9,085 nucleotides of DNA, taken from assembly GCA_903958915.1 (NCBI GenBank), contig CAJBVC010000253.1:1-9085 (forward strand). Reading direction: 5' to 3'. The position numbers and the translations under genes were made by a program. How positions within the stretch are numbered: position 1 is the stretch's first letter; the number at the start of each line of letters is the position of its first letter. Source of the DNA: an uncultured beta proteobacterium (GTDB taxonomy: Bacteria; Pseudomonadota; Gammaproteobacteria; Burkholderiales; Burkholderiaceae_C). Under the pieces are notes generated by a model that worked only from the letters and a program-made list of their open reading frames with translations, had not been told where the DNA came from and ran no database searches. Shown here one piece after another: positions 1-8,949 of the stretch.

Positions 1-1
1 A

Positions 2-1354
2 CGCCTGGGTGAAGGCGTGGTGAGTCCCATTTTGCGGGTCTCGCGGATGATGGAGCGCATTGGGCGGGGTGACTTTTCATCGCGTATTGCGGCGCAACCC
101 GATGACCCGATGTATGAATTGCAGATCGGACTCAACCGCATGGCCATGCGCCTGGAGTGGGGTCGCGAAGAACTGGAGCAGCGCGTACGGGAAGCCACCA
201 GCGAGATCAGAGCCCGCAAAGAAGAGGCCGAAGCCGCCACGCTGGCCAAGTCGCGCTTTCTTGCAGCGGCCAGCCACGACCTGCGTCAACCCACGCATGC
301 GTTGGGGATGTTCATCGCACGACTGGGTCAATTGCCGCTGGATGAACTCACGCGCAAACTGGTGGGGAACCTGGAGGCATCGGCCCAGGCGATGCAGGAT
401 TTGCTCGATAGCCTGCTGGATATCTCACGGCTCGATGCGGGCGTCGTACCAGTGCAACAGACCCATTTCGCAATGCAGGTCCTCTTTGACAAGCTGGCTC
501 CTTCACTGAACACCATGGCTGCAGCCAAGGGCTTGCGCCTGCGGATTCGGTCTACGAGGCTGTGGGCATCCACCGACGCGGCCCTGTTGCAGCGCGTCGT
601 GATGAATCTGGTCCAAAACGCGATCAATTACACGACCGAAGGGTCCGTGCTGGTCGCATGCCGTCCCACATCCGAGGGCACCCACTTGCGCCTTGAGGTG
701 TGGGACAGCGGTATCGGCATATCTGCAGAACATCAGCGCGAAATCTACAAGGAGTTTTACCAGGTCGGCAATCGTGGTCGGGACCGCAACCAGGGATTGG
801 GATTGGGTCTCAACATTGTCGAGCGTAGCGCGCAGCTTCTGGGTATCGAAGTGCATTTGCAGTCAGAGCCGGGTTGTGGCACACGCTTTACTTTGAGGGT
901 GCCAGCCGCACGGGCGGGAACGGTGGACGAGCTTCCACCGGAACCCATGGTCGTATCCGATCTTGCGGGGGTGTGTGTACTGTTGATTGAGGATGACGCC
1001 GCGGCCCGGGCGGGTGTGTCTGCGCTGCTCGAATCGTGGGGCTGTAGCGTGGCAGTAGCCACCCACAGCGCTGAGGCCATGGAAATGGTGCGCTTGGGGC
1101 TGGTCCCCACGTTAGTGGTCAGCGACTACCGGCTTGGAGAAGGCGCCGATGGATTGCAGGCCATTGCGCTGCTGCGCGAATCCCTGGGCGAAAACTTGCC
1201 TGCCTGCCTGATGAGTGGAGATACGGATGCCGCTCTCATGCTGGCCGCACAGAGCGCCGGCTTGACGCTGCTACACAAACCGGTACGCCCGGCCAAGCTG
1301 CGCAGCCTGCTGCGCCGGTTGACCACTTCCGGTGCATCGCCGGAGGCTGTCTGA
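2..1354 (+). CDS. Hybrid sensor histidine kinase with C-terminal receiver domain (5'-truncated by window edge)
   Basis: The reading frame is open to the first base of the window, so the N-terminal sensor and membrane part lies outside. The GTG at 17 is internal, not a start. Residues here are numbered from the codon at 17. Residues 1-47 resemble the end of a HAMP domain (SPILRVSRMMERIGRGDF). A charged coiled coil (48-80) leads to an H-box SHDLRQP with phospho-acceptor His87. The ATPase domain shows an N-box (NAINY, Asn201), G1 (DSGIG, 230-234) and G2 (GLGLGL, 260-265). A receiver domain follows (about 319-436) with acidic pocket E325-D326-D327, phospho-acceptor Asp370 in SDYRL, and Lys421 in HKP. 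The SHDLRQP/SHDLLQP type of H-box with a C-terminal receiver is known from NahK-like hybrid kinases. The protein should autophosphorylate at the membrane and pass phosphate to its own receiver and possibly to the convergent regulator. The signal sensed cannot be inferred. Confidence 0.93.
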   Translation, partial: RLGEGVVSPILRVSRMMERIGRGDFSSRIAAQPDDPMYELQIGLNRMAMRLEWGREELEQRVREATSEIRARKEEAEAATLAKSRFLAAASHDLRQPTHALGMFIARLGQLPLDELTRKLVGNLEASAQAMQDLLDSLLDISRLDAGVVPVQQTHFAMQVLFDKLAPSLNTMAAAKGLRLRIRSTRLWASTDAALLQRVVMNLVQNAINYTTEGSVLVACRPTSEGTHLRLEVWDSGIGISAEHQREIYKEFYQVGNRGRDRNQGLGLGLNIVERSAQLLGIEVHLQSEPGCGTRFTLRVPAARAGTVDELPPEPMVVSDLAGVCVLLIEDDAAARAGVSALLESWGCSVAVATHSAEAMEMVRLGLVPTLVVSDYRLGEGADGLQAIALLRESLGENLPACLMSGDTDAALMLAAQSAGLTLLHKPVRPAKLRSLLRRLTTSGASPEAV

Positions 1355-1355
1355 T

Positions 1356-1988
1356 TCAGGAGTCTGACAATGTGCTGCGGTAGCCGAAGCGGGCAGCGGC
1401 AACCACCGCCTGGGTGCGGTTCTGCACATCAAAGTGCCGCAGAATCGCCGCGACGTGCGACTTCACGGTTTCTTCCGAGATATTGAGCGTATTGCTGATC
1501 TCACGGTTCGAGCGCCCATCGAGCAGTTCGCGCAAAACGAGTTCCTGACGTTGCGTCAGTTTGCTGACATCCAGACTTGACTCGCTGCCTTCGTCCTGTC
1601 GCAATTCCATGGGGAGGTAAACCTCGCCCTCAAGGACTTTTTTCACTGCGAACAGCAGTTCGTCACTCAGGCTGGATTTGGTCACAAAGCCACAGGCCCC
1701 GGCGTTCAGGACCTGACGCATCATCATGACATCGGAAGATGCAGACAGTATGAGCACCGGTAGTTCCGGGTGCTTGAGCCCCAGAATACGCAGCGCCTCC
1801 AGGCCGGTCATGTCGGGCAAATGAAAGTCGAGCAGGATCAAATCCAGATCAGGGTTATTCAGCGCGATATCAAATGCCTGGCCACAGTTGGCAGCCTGCA
1901 GCACTTCGACCTGCTCTTGCAATCCCTGCAGCACCTGTTGCAGGCCTTCGCGAACCAGCGCATGGTCGTCAACGACGAGAATTTTCAC
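1356..1988 (-). CDS. NarL/LuxR-family two-component response regulator
   Basis: A 210-residue cytoplasmic transcription regulator of full family length. The N-terminal receiver (1-120) has acidic residues D7-D8, phospho-acceptor Asp54 in LILLDFHLPDMTG, a switch Ser82, and Lys104 in FVTKSS. A linker leads to a LuxR-type helix-turn-helix (about 144-190) with LTQRQ, the GRSNREIS turn and the recognition stretch NISEETVKSHV. The start is GTG at 1986-1988: an in-frame stop lies two codons upstream, and MKILVVDDH is the usual family beginning. No good Shine-Dalgarno precedes it. The stop codon is one base from the stop of the hybrid kinase on the other strand. That makes the kinase a plausible partner, although cognate pairs are more often co-transcribed. 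Transcription must start between this gene and the hppA terminator at 2051-2080, but I could not pick a convincing promoter there. Target genes are unknown. Confidence 0.93.
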   Translation of the reverse strand: MKILVVDDHALVREGLQQVLQGLQEQVEVLQAANCGQAFDIALNNPDLDLILLDFHLPDMTGLEALRILGLKHPELPVLILSASSDVMMMRQVLNAGACGFVTKSSLSDELLFAVKKVLEGEVYLPMELRQDEGSESSLDVSKLTQRQELVLRELLDGRSNREISNTLNISEETVKSHVAAILRHFDVQNRTQAVVAAARFGYRSTLSDS

Positions 1989-2050
1989 AATCTAAGACTC
2001 GACAAATAAGCAAAAGTAACTAACGCAGACCCATGGTAGCGCATAAAGGC

Positions 2051-2080
2051 AAAAAAAAGCCCGCACAGGTGCGGGCTTTT
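2051..2080 (-). terminator. Rho-independent terminator of hppA (bidirectional shape)
   Basis: A perfect GC-rich stem, GCCCGCA (2059-2065) with TGCGGGC (2070-2076), closes a CAGG tetraloop and is extended by four A:T pairs on each side (2055-2058 with 2077-2080). On the minus strand the stem is followed by eight T residues (complement of 2051-2058), the classic intrinsic terminator form. It lies 17 bases past the hppA stop, so it should end hppA transcription and insulate the response regulator gene on the same strand. Confidence 0.92.
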
Positions 2081-2096
2081 AGGCTCCAAAGTGGAT

Positions 2097-4172
2097 TTAA
2101 CCGCCGTGTATTTTCATCATCAGCGGCACAATCAGCAGCGCCACGATGTTGATGATCTTGATCAGCGGGTTCACTGCAGGGCCGGCAGTGTCCTTGTAGG
2201 GGTCACCGACCGTGTCACCAGTGACGGCGGCCTTGTGGGTCTCAGAGCCTTTGCCGCCATAGTTGCCGTCTTCAATGTACTTTTTGGCATTGTCCCAGGC
2301 GCCGCCACCGGTGCACATGGAGATGGCCACAAACAGGCCGGTCACGATAGTGCCCATCAGCAGTCCGCCCAGAGCCGCCGGGCCGAGCAAGAGACCGACC
2401 ACAATCGGTGCCACTACCGGCAACAGGCTGGGGATCATCATTTCCTTGATGGCCGCGGTGGTCAACATGTCGACCGCTGCGCTGTAGTCCGGCTTGCGCT
2501 TGCCAGCCATGATGGCTCCGTCCGAAAACTGGCGGCGCACTTCCACCACCACCGAACCGGCAGCGCGACCAACCGCTTCCATGGCCATGGCACCGAACAG
2601 GTAGGGGATCAGACCGCCAATGAACAATCCGATGATGACCATCGGGTCGCTTAGATCGAACGTGACATGTTTGCCATAACCCTCGAGCTTGTGGGTGTAG
2701 TCGGCAAACAGCACCAGTGCAGCCAGGCCAGCCGAACCGATGGCGTAGCCCTTGGTGACGGCTTTGGTGGTGTTGCCCACCGCATCCAGCGGGTCGGTAA
2801 TGTCACGCACGCTGGCGGGCAGTTCGGACATTTCGGCAATACCACCGGCGTTGTCGGTGATCGGGCCGTAGGCGTCCAGCGCGACCACGATACCGGCCAT
2901 GCTCAGCATGGAGGTGGCCGCCACGGCAATGCCGTACAGGCCGCCGAGTGAAAAGGCGGTATAGATCGCGGCACAGACAAACATGACGGGCCAGGCGGTG
3001 GAGCGCATCGAAACGCCGAGTCCGGCAATGATGTTGGTGCCGTGGCCGGTGGTGGAGGCCTGGGCAATGTGGCGCACAGGGGCGTACTGGGTACCGGTGT
3101 AGTACTCGGTGATCCAGACCAGCGCACCGGTCAGGATGAGGCCCACGGCACAGGAAGCGAACAACGCGCCGGCACCCACCACTTTACCGTCGGTCAGCGT
3201 GATGGCCGTTGGAAACATGTTTTGGGTAACAAAATAAAACGCGACGAGAGACAGTCCACCGGCAATGGCCAGACCTTTGTAGAGGGCGGGCATCACGTTC
3301 TTCATGCCCGGCGATGCCTTCACAAAAAAGCAGCCGATGATGGAGGCAACAATCGATACCGCCCCCAGAACCAGGGGATACAAAACGGCTGTAGCGCCTG
3401 CAGAACCTGCGAGAAGCGCTCCTAAAACCATAGTGGCGATCAAGGTCACCGCGTAGGTCTCAAACAGGTCTGCCGCCATGCCTGCGCAGTCACCGACGTT
3501 GTCGCCCACATTGTCGGCAATCACCGCCGGGTTGCGCGGGTCATCCTCCGGAATACCAGCTTCGACCTTGCCCACCAGATCAGCGCCGACGTCAGCACCT
3601 TTGGTGAAAATGCCGCCGCCCAACCGGGCGAAGATGGAAATCAGCGACGAGCCAAACGCAAACCCGATCAGTGGGTTCAGCATTTGGGCAAATGCCTTGC
3701 CATCCGCTGGAACGCCACCCATAGTCAGGAACCAGTAAAACCCGGTCACACCCAGGAGACCCAGGCCAACCACCAGCATGCCGGTAATGGCACCACCACG
3801 GAAGGCTACGTCCAGCGCCGGGCCGATGCCTTTGGTGGCGGCCTGTGCGGTACGCACGTTGGCACGCACCGACACATTCATGCCGATAAAACCGCAAGCG
3901 CCGGAGAGCACGGCGCCGACGACAAAGCCAACTGCACTCATCGAGTCCAGAAAGATGCCGATCAATACCGCCAGCACCACACCGACCATGGCGATGGTCT
4001 TGTATTGGCGAGAAAGATAGGCGGCAGCGCCGGTTTGAATCGCGGCCGCAATTTCTTGCATTCGCGCGTTGCCTGCGTCCTGAGAAAGAATCCAGCTGCG
4101 TGCCCAAAAACCGTATGCCACGGCAATGAACCCGCAAACAAGCGCCAAAATGAGCGCTGAGTTGCCCGTCAT
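2097..4172 (-). CDS. hppA: K+-independent H+-translocating membrane pyrophosphatase
   Basis: A 691-residue polytopic inner-membrane enzyme of normal family length (the family has about 16 membrane helices). It hydrolyses cytoplasmic pyrophosphate and pumps protons out. Family signatures are all present: [11 protein letters not shown] (194-204), the acidic substrate/Mg2+ site [13 protein letters not shown] (220-232; D220, D224, D228), and the C-terminal [14 protein letters not shown] (652-664). In the GNTT motif the next residue is lysine (K470, GNTTKAVTK). In this family Ala at that site marks K+-dependent enzymes and Lys marks K+-independent proton pumps, so the ion specificity call is good. 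The ATG at 4172 has an AGGAG ribosome site six bases upstream. The gene is divergent from the soluble pyrophosphatase ppa and ends at its own terminator, so it is probably monocistronic. All catalytic residues appear intact. Confidence 0.97.
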   Translation of the reverse strand: MTGNSALILALVCGFIAVAYGFWARSWILSQDAGNARMQEIAAAIQTGAAAYLSRQYKTIAMVGVVLAVLIGIFLDSMSAVGFVVGAVLSGACGFIGMNVSVRANVRTAQAATKGIGPALDVAFRGGAITGMLVVGLGLLGVTGFYWFLTMGGVPADGKAFAQMLNPLIGFAFGSSLISIFARLGGGIFTKGADVGADLVGKVEAGIPEDDPRNPAVIADNVGDNVGDCAGMAADLFETYAVTLIATMVLGALLAGSAGATAVLYPLVLGAVSIVASIIGCFFVKASPGMKNVMPALYKGLAIAGGLSLVAFYFVTQNMFPTAITLTDGKVVGAGALFASCAVGLILTGALVWITEYYTGTQYAPVRHIAQASTTGHGTNIIAGLGVSMRSTAWPVMFVCAAIYTAFSLGGLYGIAVAATSMLSMAGIVVALDAYGPITDNAGGIAEMSELPASVRDITDPLDAVGNTTKAVTKGYAIGSAGLAALVLFADYTHKLEGYGKHVTFDLSDPMVIIGLFIGGLIPYLFGAMAMEAVGRAAGSVVVEVRRQFSDGAIMAGKRKPDYSAAVDMLTTAAIKEMMIPSLLPVVAPIVVGLLLGPAALGGLLMGTIVTGLFVAISMCTGGGAWDNAKKYIEDGNYGGKGSETHKAAVTGDTVGDPYKDTAGPAVNPLIKIINIVALLIVPLMMKIHGG

Positions 4173-4407
4173 AAGAATCTCCTAGAGTGTTGTTTCGCCT
4201 TGGAGGGGCCAACGCCAGCGTTCGCCCCAGCTGCATTGCTTCCTCGGACCTCCAGCGCAGCACAGTGCAGTGGAGCCGATTGGCCAACCGCCGGACTTTA
4301 ACTTGAAAAGTAGCGGTATCTGGCCGATTTGTATGATCTGTGTCAGCAAATTAGGGGTTAATCCTGATCTGTCACCCTTTTTATGGCTAGCAAAAGAGAG
4401 AGTTCTT
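4173..4407. promoter_or_regulatory. Divergent hppA/ppa control region with an 8-bp direct repeat
   Basis: This 235-bp non-coding stretch must hold the promoters for hppA (leftward) and ppa (rightward). I found no convincing -35/-10 pair for either. The clearest structure is a perfect direct repeat TGATCTGT at 4334-4341 and 4365-4372. The copies are spaced 31 bp start to start, about three helical turns, which would put them on the same face of the helix just upstream of ppa. This could be a paired binding site, or chance. The hppA-proximal half (4184-4300) is GC-rich and shows nothing else I can name. Confidence 0.5.
4179..4183 (-). promoter_or_regulatory. Ribosome binding site of hppA
   Basis: CTCCT on the plus strand reads AGGAG on the minus strand. 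It lies six bases before the hppA ATG, near-ideal spacing, which fixes that start. Confidence 0.85.
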
Positions 4408-4944
4408 ATGTCCCTCGACAACGTCACACCCGGCAACAACGTTCCCCATTCCTTTAACGTGATTATCGAAATTCCGATGAACGCGGACCCGGTCAAGTAC
4501 GAAGTGGATAAGGCCACCGGTGCGATTTTTGTCGATCGCTTCATGAGCACGGCGATGCATTACCCCACCAACTATGGCTATGTGCCCAAGACAATTTCTG
4601 GTGATGGGGACCCGGTCGATGTGCTGGTGGTCACGCCGGTGCCGCTGATTCCTGGTGTGGTGGTGCCATGCCGTGCCATTGGTATCCTGAAGATGGAAGA
4701 CGAGGCTGGCATGGATGGCAAGGTATTGGCCGTGCCGACCGAAAAGATTCTGTCTCTGTATACACGTTGGACCAAACCCGAAGACCTGAGCCCCATCCGT
4801 CTGAAAACCATCGCGCATTTCTTCGAGCATTACAAGGACCTCGAAGACGGCAAGTGGGTGAAGATTCTGGGCTGGGAGGGCCCCGAAGCGGCGCACAAGG
4901 AAATACTCGACGGTATTGCCGCATACAACAAGCTGCACCCCTAA
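4408..4944 (+). CDS. ppa: Soluble inorganic pyrophosphatase (family I)
   Basis: A 178-residue cytoplasmic enzyme of the size of E. coli Ppa. It hydrolyses pyrophosphate to phosphate with Mg2+ and so pulls biosynthetic reactions forward. The signature DGDPVD is at 66-71, giving metal ligands D66, D68 and D71. The second acidic cluster EDEAGMDGK supplies D98, D103 and K105. Other residues matching the known active site are E21, K30, R44, Y56, Y142 and K143. The frame is open back to 4270, but ATG at 4408 begins the family-typical MSLDNV...SFNVIIEIP and has a purine-rich GAGAG at 4396-4400. The longer product would add unconserved residues. It is divergent from hppA, so two different pyrophosphatases share one control region. 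cheW follows on the same strand after 97 bp, with no clear terminator between. Confidence 0.97.
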   Translation: MSLDNVTPGNNVPHSFNVIIEIPMNADPVKYEVDKATGAIFVDRFMSTAMHYPTNYGYVPKTISGDGDPVDVLVVTPVPLIPGVVVPCRAIGILKMEDEAGMDGKVLAVPTEKILSLYTRWTKPEDLSPIRLKTIAHFFEHYKDLEDGKWVKILGWEGPEAAHKEILDGIAAYNKLHP

Positions 4945-5028
4945 CCGGCGCTTGCGAGCTGGGGTTCGGCTCCACTGTGGGCCTGTATGATGGATGCGGA
5001 CCTCCCGCGCGGACGGTCCTTTGCATTC

Positions 5029-5033
5029 AAGGA
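5029..5033 (+). promoter_or_regulatory. Ribosome binding site deciding the cheW start
   Basis: AAGGA lies eight bases before ATG 5042. The frame is open further upstream to 4994, but that earlier ATG lacks such a site and would add residues unlike CheW proteins, so 5042 is preferred. Confidence 0.7.
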
Positions 5034-5041
5034 TTTGTGCC

Positions 5042-5551
5042 ATGGATAACACTCCAACTCAAACACTGGCGACGTCAGGCGCAGCCCAGACAGCAAGCAC
5101 CCGGGTAGCAGCCGGAGAATATCTAACGCTGCGATTGGGCGCGGAAGAATACGCGATCGACATCTTGCGGGTGCAGGAGATTCGCTCTTACGAGCAACCG
5201 GTGCACATGGTGAATTCGCCTTCTTTCATCAAAGGCGTCATCAACCTGCGCGGTGTGATCGTCCCGATCGTGGATTTGCGGCTCAAGCTCAGTATGCCCA
5301 GCGCCGAATACACCGATTTCACGGTGGTCATCATCCTCAACATTCGTGGCACCGTGGTGGGAGCAGTGGTAGATGGTGTGTCTGATGTGGTGACGCTCGA
5401 TGCCAAGGTGGTGCGACCCGCGCCGCAATTTGAATCGGCCATCGATGCCCGGTTCATCCTGGGGCTGGCGAATCTGGATGAGCGCATGCTCGTCGTGATC
5501 GACATGGACGCCCTGTTAAGCAACGCCGAAATGGGCATGGCGCCGGGTTGA
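5042..5551 (+). CDS. cheW: CheW-type chemotaxis coupling protein, stand-alone
   Basis: A 169-residue protein of a single CheW domain, about the length of ordinary CheW. Such proteins bridge chemoreceptors and the kinase CheA at the inner face of the membrane. After a polar N-terminal tail of about 24 residues comes the first beta strand (EYLTLRLGAEEYAIDILRVQEIR, 26-48). The conserved receptor/kinase-contact stretch FIKGVINLRGVIVPIVDLR (62-80) follows, with N68-L69-R70-G71 matching the invariant NLRG of the family. The C-terminal half (DARFILGLANLDERMLVVIDMDALL) is the usual second subdomain. There are no che, fla or receptor genes beside it. It lies 97 bp after ppa and converges with the FemAB-like gene with six bases between stops. 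It may serve an unlinked receptor array or a second signalling cluster. The assignment to the CheW fold is firm; the pathway is not. Confidence 0.93.
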   Translation: MDNTPTQTLATSGAAQTASTRVAAGEYLTLRLGAEEYAIDILRVQEIRSYEQPVHMVNSPSFIKGVINLRGVIVPIVDLRLKLSMPSAEYTDFTVVIILNIRGTVVGAVVDGVSDVVTLDAKVVRPAPQFESAIDARFILGLANLDERMLVVIDMDALLSNAEMGMAPG

Positions 5552-5557
5552 GAGAGG

Positions 5558-6844
5558 TCATGTCTCGTTTCTAATTGGATTTCGTTGCGACAAGTCCTCC
5601 AGATAGTTGCTGACGCCCTGTTCTTCACGTTGCAGAAATCGCGCGACCGCATCGGCAAATGACGGATGTGCCAGCCAGTGGGCGCTGGTGGTGCGCACAG
5701 GCAACAGTGCACGCGCCATCTTGTGTTCGCCCTGAGCGCCTCCCTCAAACCGGTGGTAGCCGTGGTCAATGCACCATTGCAGCGGCTGGTAGTAGCAGGC
5801 CTCGAAATGCAGACAGTCCACCCGCTCGAGTGCGCCCCAGTAGCGTCCATACGCAACCTTGGCTGGTGGGAGCCTGGGCGGCAGTGTGTTCTGCTCCGTG
5901 TCCCCCACCCGCTGTGCGGGCTCCTCCTTGACCTGCGCACAACACACTGCCGCGCAGTCTCCTGAGGCGTTTTGCCTGCTAGCGGTTGTGGAGCATGCGT
6001 CAAGCGCTATCAAACTAGTAGCTATTGGGTGACCGCTTCGCTCGGCAGTGAACAGCAACCAGTGCTCCGGCATCGTGTCGGCCATGCGCTGGAAGAAGTC
6101 GCGGCTCAGGTAGGGTGCGTTGCCGTGCTCCAGGTAAGTGCGCTCGTAACAGCAGTAGAAAAAGTCCCAGTCTGTTTGGGTGATATCGCGGCCCTGTGAC
6201 CAGCGAAAGCTGACCCCAGCCTGAGCGACCTTACGGCGCTCCTGGCGGATTTTTTTGCGCTTCTCTTGTGTCAAAGACATCAGGAAGTCGTCGAAATCAG
6301 CATATCCGGGGGCTTCATTCTTCCAGTGGAATTGCACCGTGTGGCGCAGCATGAGTCCAGCGGCGGCACAGGCATCGATGTCTGCCTGGTTGGCAAACAG
6401 AAGGTGCAGCGACGACAACCCGCGCGCTTCGCACCATTGGACCAGTGTCCGCACCAGCGCGACCCGATGCGTCGCATGGGTTGCCAGGAGGCGCGGTCCG
6501 GGCACGGGGGTGAACGGCACCGAGACCACGGCTTTAGGGTAGTACGCCAGTCCGTGCTGCGCATAGGCATTGGCCCAGGCCCAGTCAAAGACATACTCGC
6601 CATAGGAATGACTTTTTTCGTATACCACGCAAGCAGCCACCAGTAGGCCGTCCCGCCAAAGCGTCAGCAGGTGGGGACTCCATCCGGTCGATGCCGCTGC
6701 GCACCCGCTGTCGTGCAGCGCCGCCAGATAGGCATGCCGCATGAACGGCCCGCAACTGCCCTGCACATCGAGCAGCCGATCCCACTCGCCGGCATCGACA
6801 TCGTGCGGCGAATCCAGCATGCGGATGACATAATCGTCAGTCAT
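5558..6844 (-). CDS. FemAB-like / GNAT-superfamily acyltransferase (DUF482 type) carrying an in-frame repeat insertion
   Basis: A 428-residue cytoplasmic protein resembling the FemAB-like family (PF04339, DUF482), usually annotated 'GNAT family N-acetyltransferase' or 'peptidoglycan biosynthesis protein'; its substrate is not established. Family-like stretches are GPFMRHAYLAAL (32-43), the basic run LTQEKRKKIRQERRK (191-205), AYGRYWGALE (331-340) and LHFEACYYQPLQWCIDHGYHRFEGGAQGEHKMARAL (345-380). Between PIATSLIALD and VAYGRYWGA, where I expect a short turn, there are about 46 extra residues (about 283-328), rich in Ala, Cys and Pro and encoded by the palindromic repeats at 5869-6022. The frame is kept, so the protein may still fold with an extruded loop. 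ATG 6844 is chosen because MTDDYVIRMLDSP looks like the family start; the frame extends ten codons to a TTG at 6874. Neither start has a clear ribosome site. The gene is divergent from nadE. Confidence 0.9.
   Translation of the reverse strand: MTDDYVIRMLDSPHDVDAGEWDRLLDVQGSCGPFMRHAYLAALHDSGCAAASTGWSPHLLTLWRDGLLVAACVVYEKSHSYGEYVFDWAWANAYAQHGLAYYPKAVVSVPFTPVPGPRLLATHATHRVALVRTLVQWCEARGLSSLHLLFANQADIDACAAAGLMLRHTVQFHWKNEAPGYADFDDFLMSLTQEKRKKIRQERRKVAQAGVSFRWSQGRDITQTDWDFFYCCYERTYLEHGNAPYLSRDFFQRMADTMPEHWLLFTAERSGHPIATSLIALDACSTTASRQNASGDCAAVCCAQVKEEPAQRVGDTEQNTLPPRLPPAKVAYGRYWGALERVDCLHFEACYYQPLQWCIDHGYHRFEGGAQGEHKMARALLPVRTTSAHWLAHPSFADAVARFLQREEQGVSNYLEDLSQRNPIRNET
5869..5962. repeat. 94-bp inverted-repeat element inside the FemAB-like gene
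   Basis: Arms at 5869-5890 and 5941-5962 are inverted repeats matching at 20 of 22 positions. They include a perfect 13-bp core, GCGGCAGTGTGTT (5878-5890) against AACACACTGCCGC (5941-5953). Near the centre is a smaller perfect hairpin, CCCGC (5908-5912) with GCGGG (5916-5920) around TGT. The whole could form a cruciform or a long stem-loop in RNA. It falls wholly within the extra protein segment of the host gene and is read through without a stop. No transposase is present, so if mobile it would depend on one elsewhere, like a MITE or REP-type element. Confidence 0.85.
5977..6022. repeat. Small palindromic interspersed-type repeat, copy A
   Basis: Imperfect inverted arms GCTAGCGGTTG (5978-5988) and CAAGCGCTATC (6001-6011) match at 9 of 11 positions. 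An outer T:A pair (5977, 6012) extends them, and the 12-base loop contains GCATGC. The right flank CTATCAAACTAGTAGC (6007-6022) recurs in variant form in nadE. I recall GC-hairpin repeats with GCTAGC/AGCGCT cores and CTATCAA flanks being common in Comamonadaceae genomes; that is memory, not a search. It lies 14 bp from the 94-bp element, and together they make the insertion in the FemAB-like gene. Confidence 0.65.
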
Positions 6845-6906
6845 CGCGTCTGACAAGTTTCTGCATGTTCCCAAACGGGACGCGATTTACCCAAATTGTC
6901 CGATTC
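6845..6906. promoter_or_regulatory. Short divergent intergenic region between the FemAB-like gene and nadE
   Basis: Only 62 bp separate the two divergent ATG codons, so both promoters must lie here or within the opposing genes. CTGACA at 6850-6855 resembles a -35 box but has no matching -10. Neither gene has a recognisable Shine-Dalgarno before its chosen start. Its role is inferred from geometry alone. Confidence 0.4.
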
Positions 6907-8929
<2,023 letters not shown>

Positions 8930-8949
8930 CTGCGGCGATAACGGGAAAA

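Noticed and set aside
2091..4160. Several long plus-strand open frames across hppA (for example 2091-2654, 3042-3425, 3684-4160)
   Set aside because: They are antisense to a fully conserved hppA, are His/Gln/Gly-rich with no recognisable domain, and follow from the codon bias of the real gene.
4330..4337. TGTATGAT before ppa as a -10 box (the same 8-mer recurs at 4984-4991 before cheW)
   Set aside because: Neither copy has a credible -35 at 16-18 bp (TTGAAA at 4303-4308 is 23 bp away), so I do not call promoters. The shared 8-mer is noted only.
4270..4407. Upstream extension of ppa to the ATG at 4270
   Set aside because: The extra residues have no family counterpart, would run through the control region, and ATG 4408 matches the usual N-terminus.
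4998..5019. GGACC/GGTCC inverted repeat before cheW as a ppa terminator
   Set aside because: The stem has only five pairs with a 12-base loop, followed by three T, which is too weak to support.
4387..5052. A 221-codon minus-strand open frame across ppa and the cheW leader
   Set aside because: It lies opposite the intact ppa, is Arg/His-rich without motifs, and has no plausible start signal.
5659..5965. Plus-strand open frames overlapping the repeat in the FemAB-like gene
   Set aside because: They are opened by the GC-rich repeat and the antisense of the real gene. There is no ribosome site or domain.
6870..6895. CCCAAA direct repeat, 20 bp apart, between the FemAB-like gene and nadE
   Set aside because: Six bases recurring in a short region is expected by chance often enough, and there is no further symmetry.
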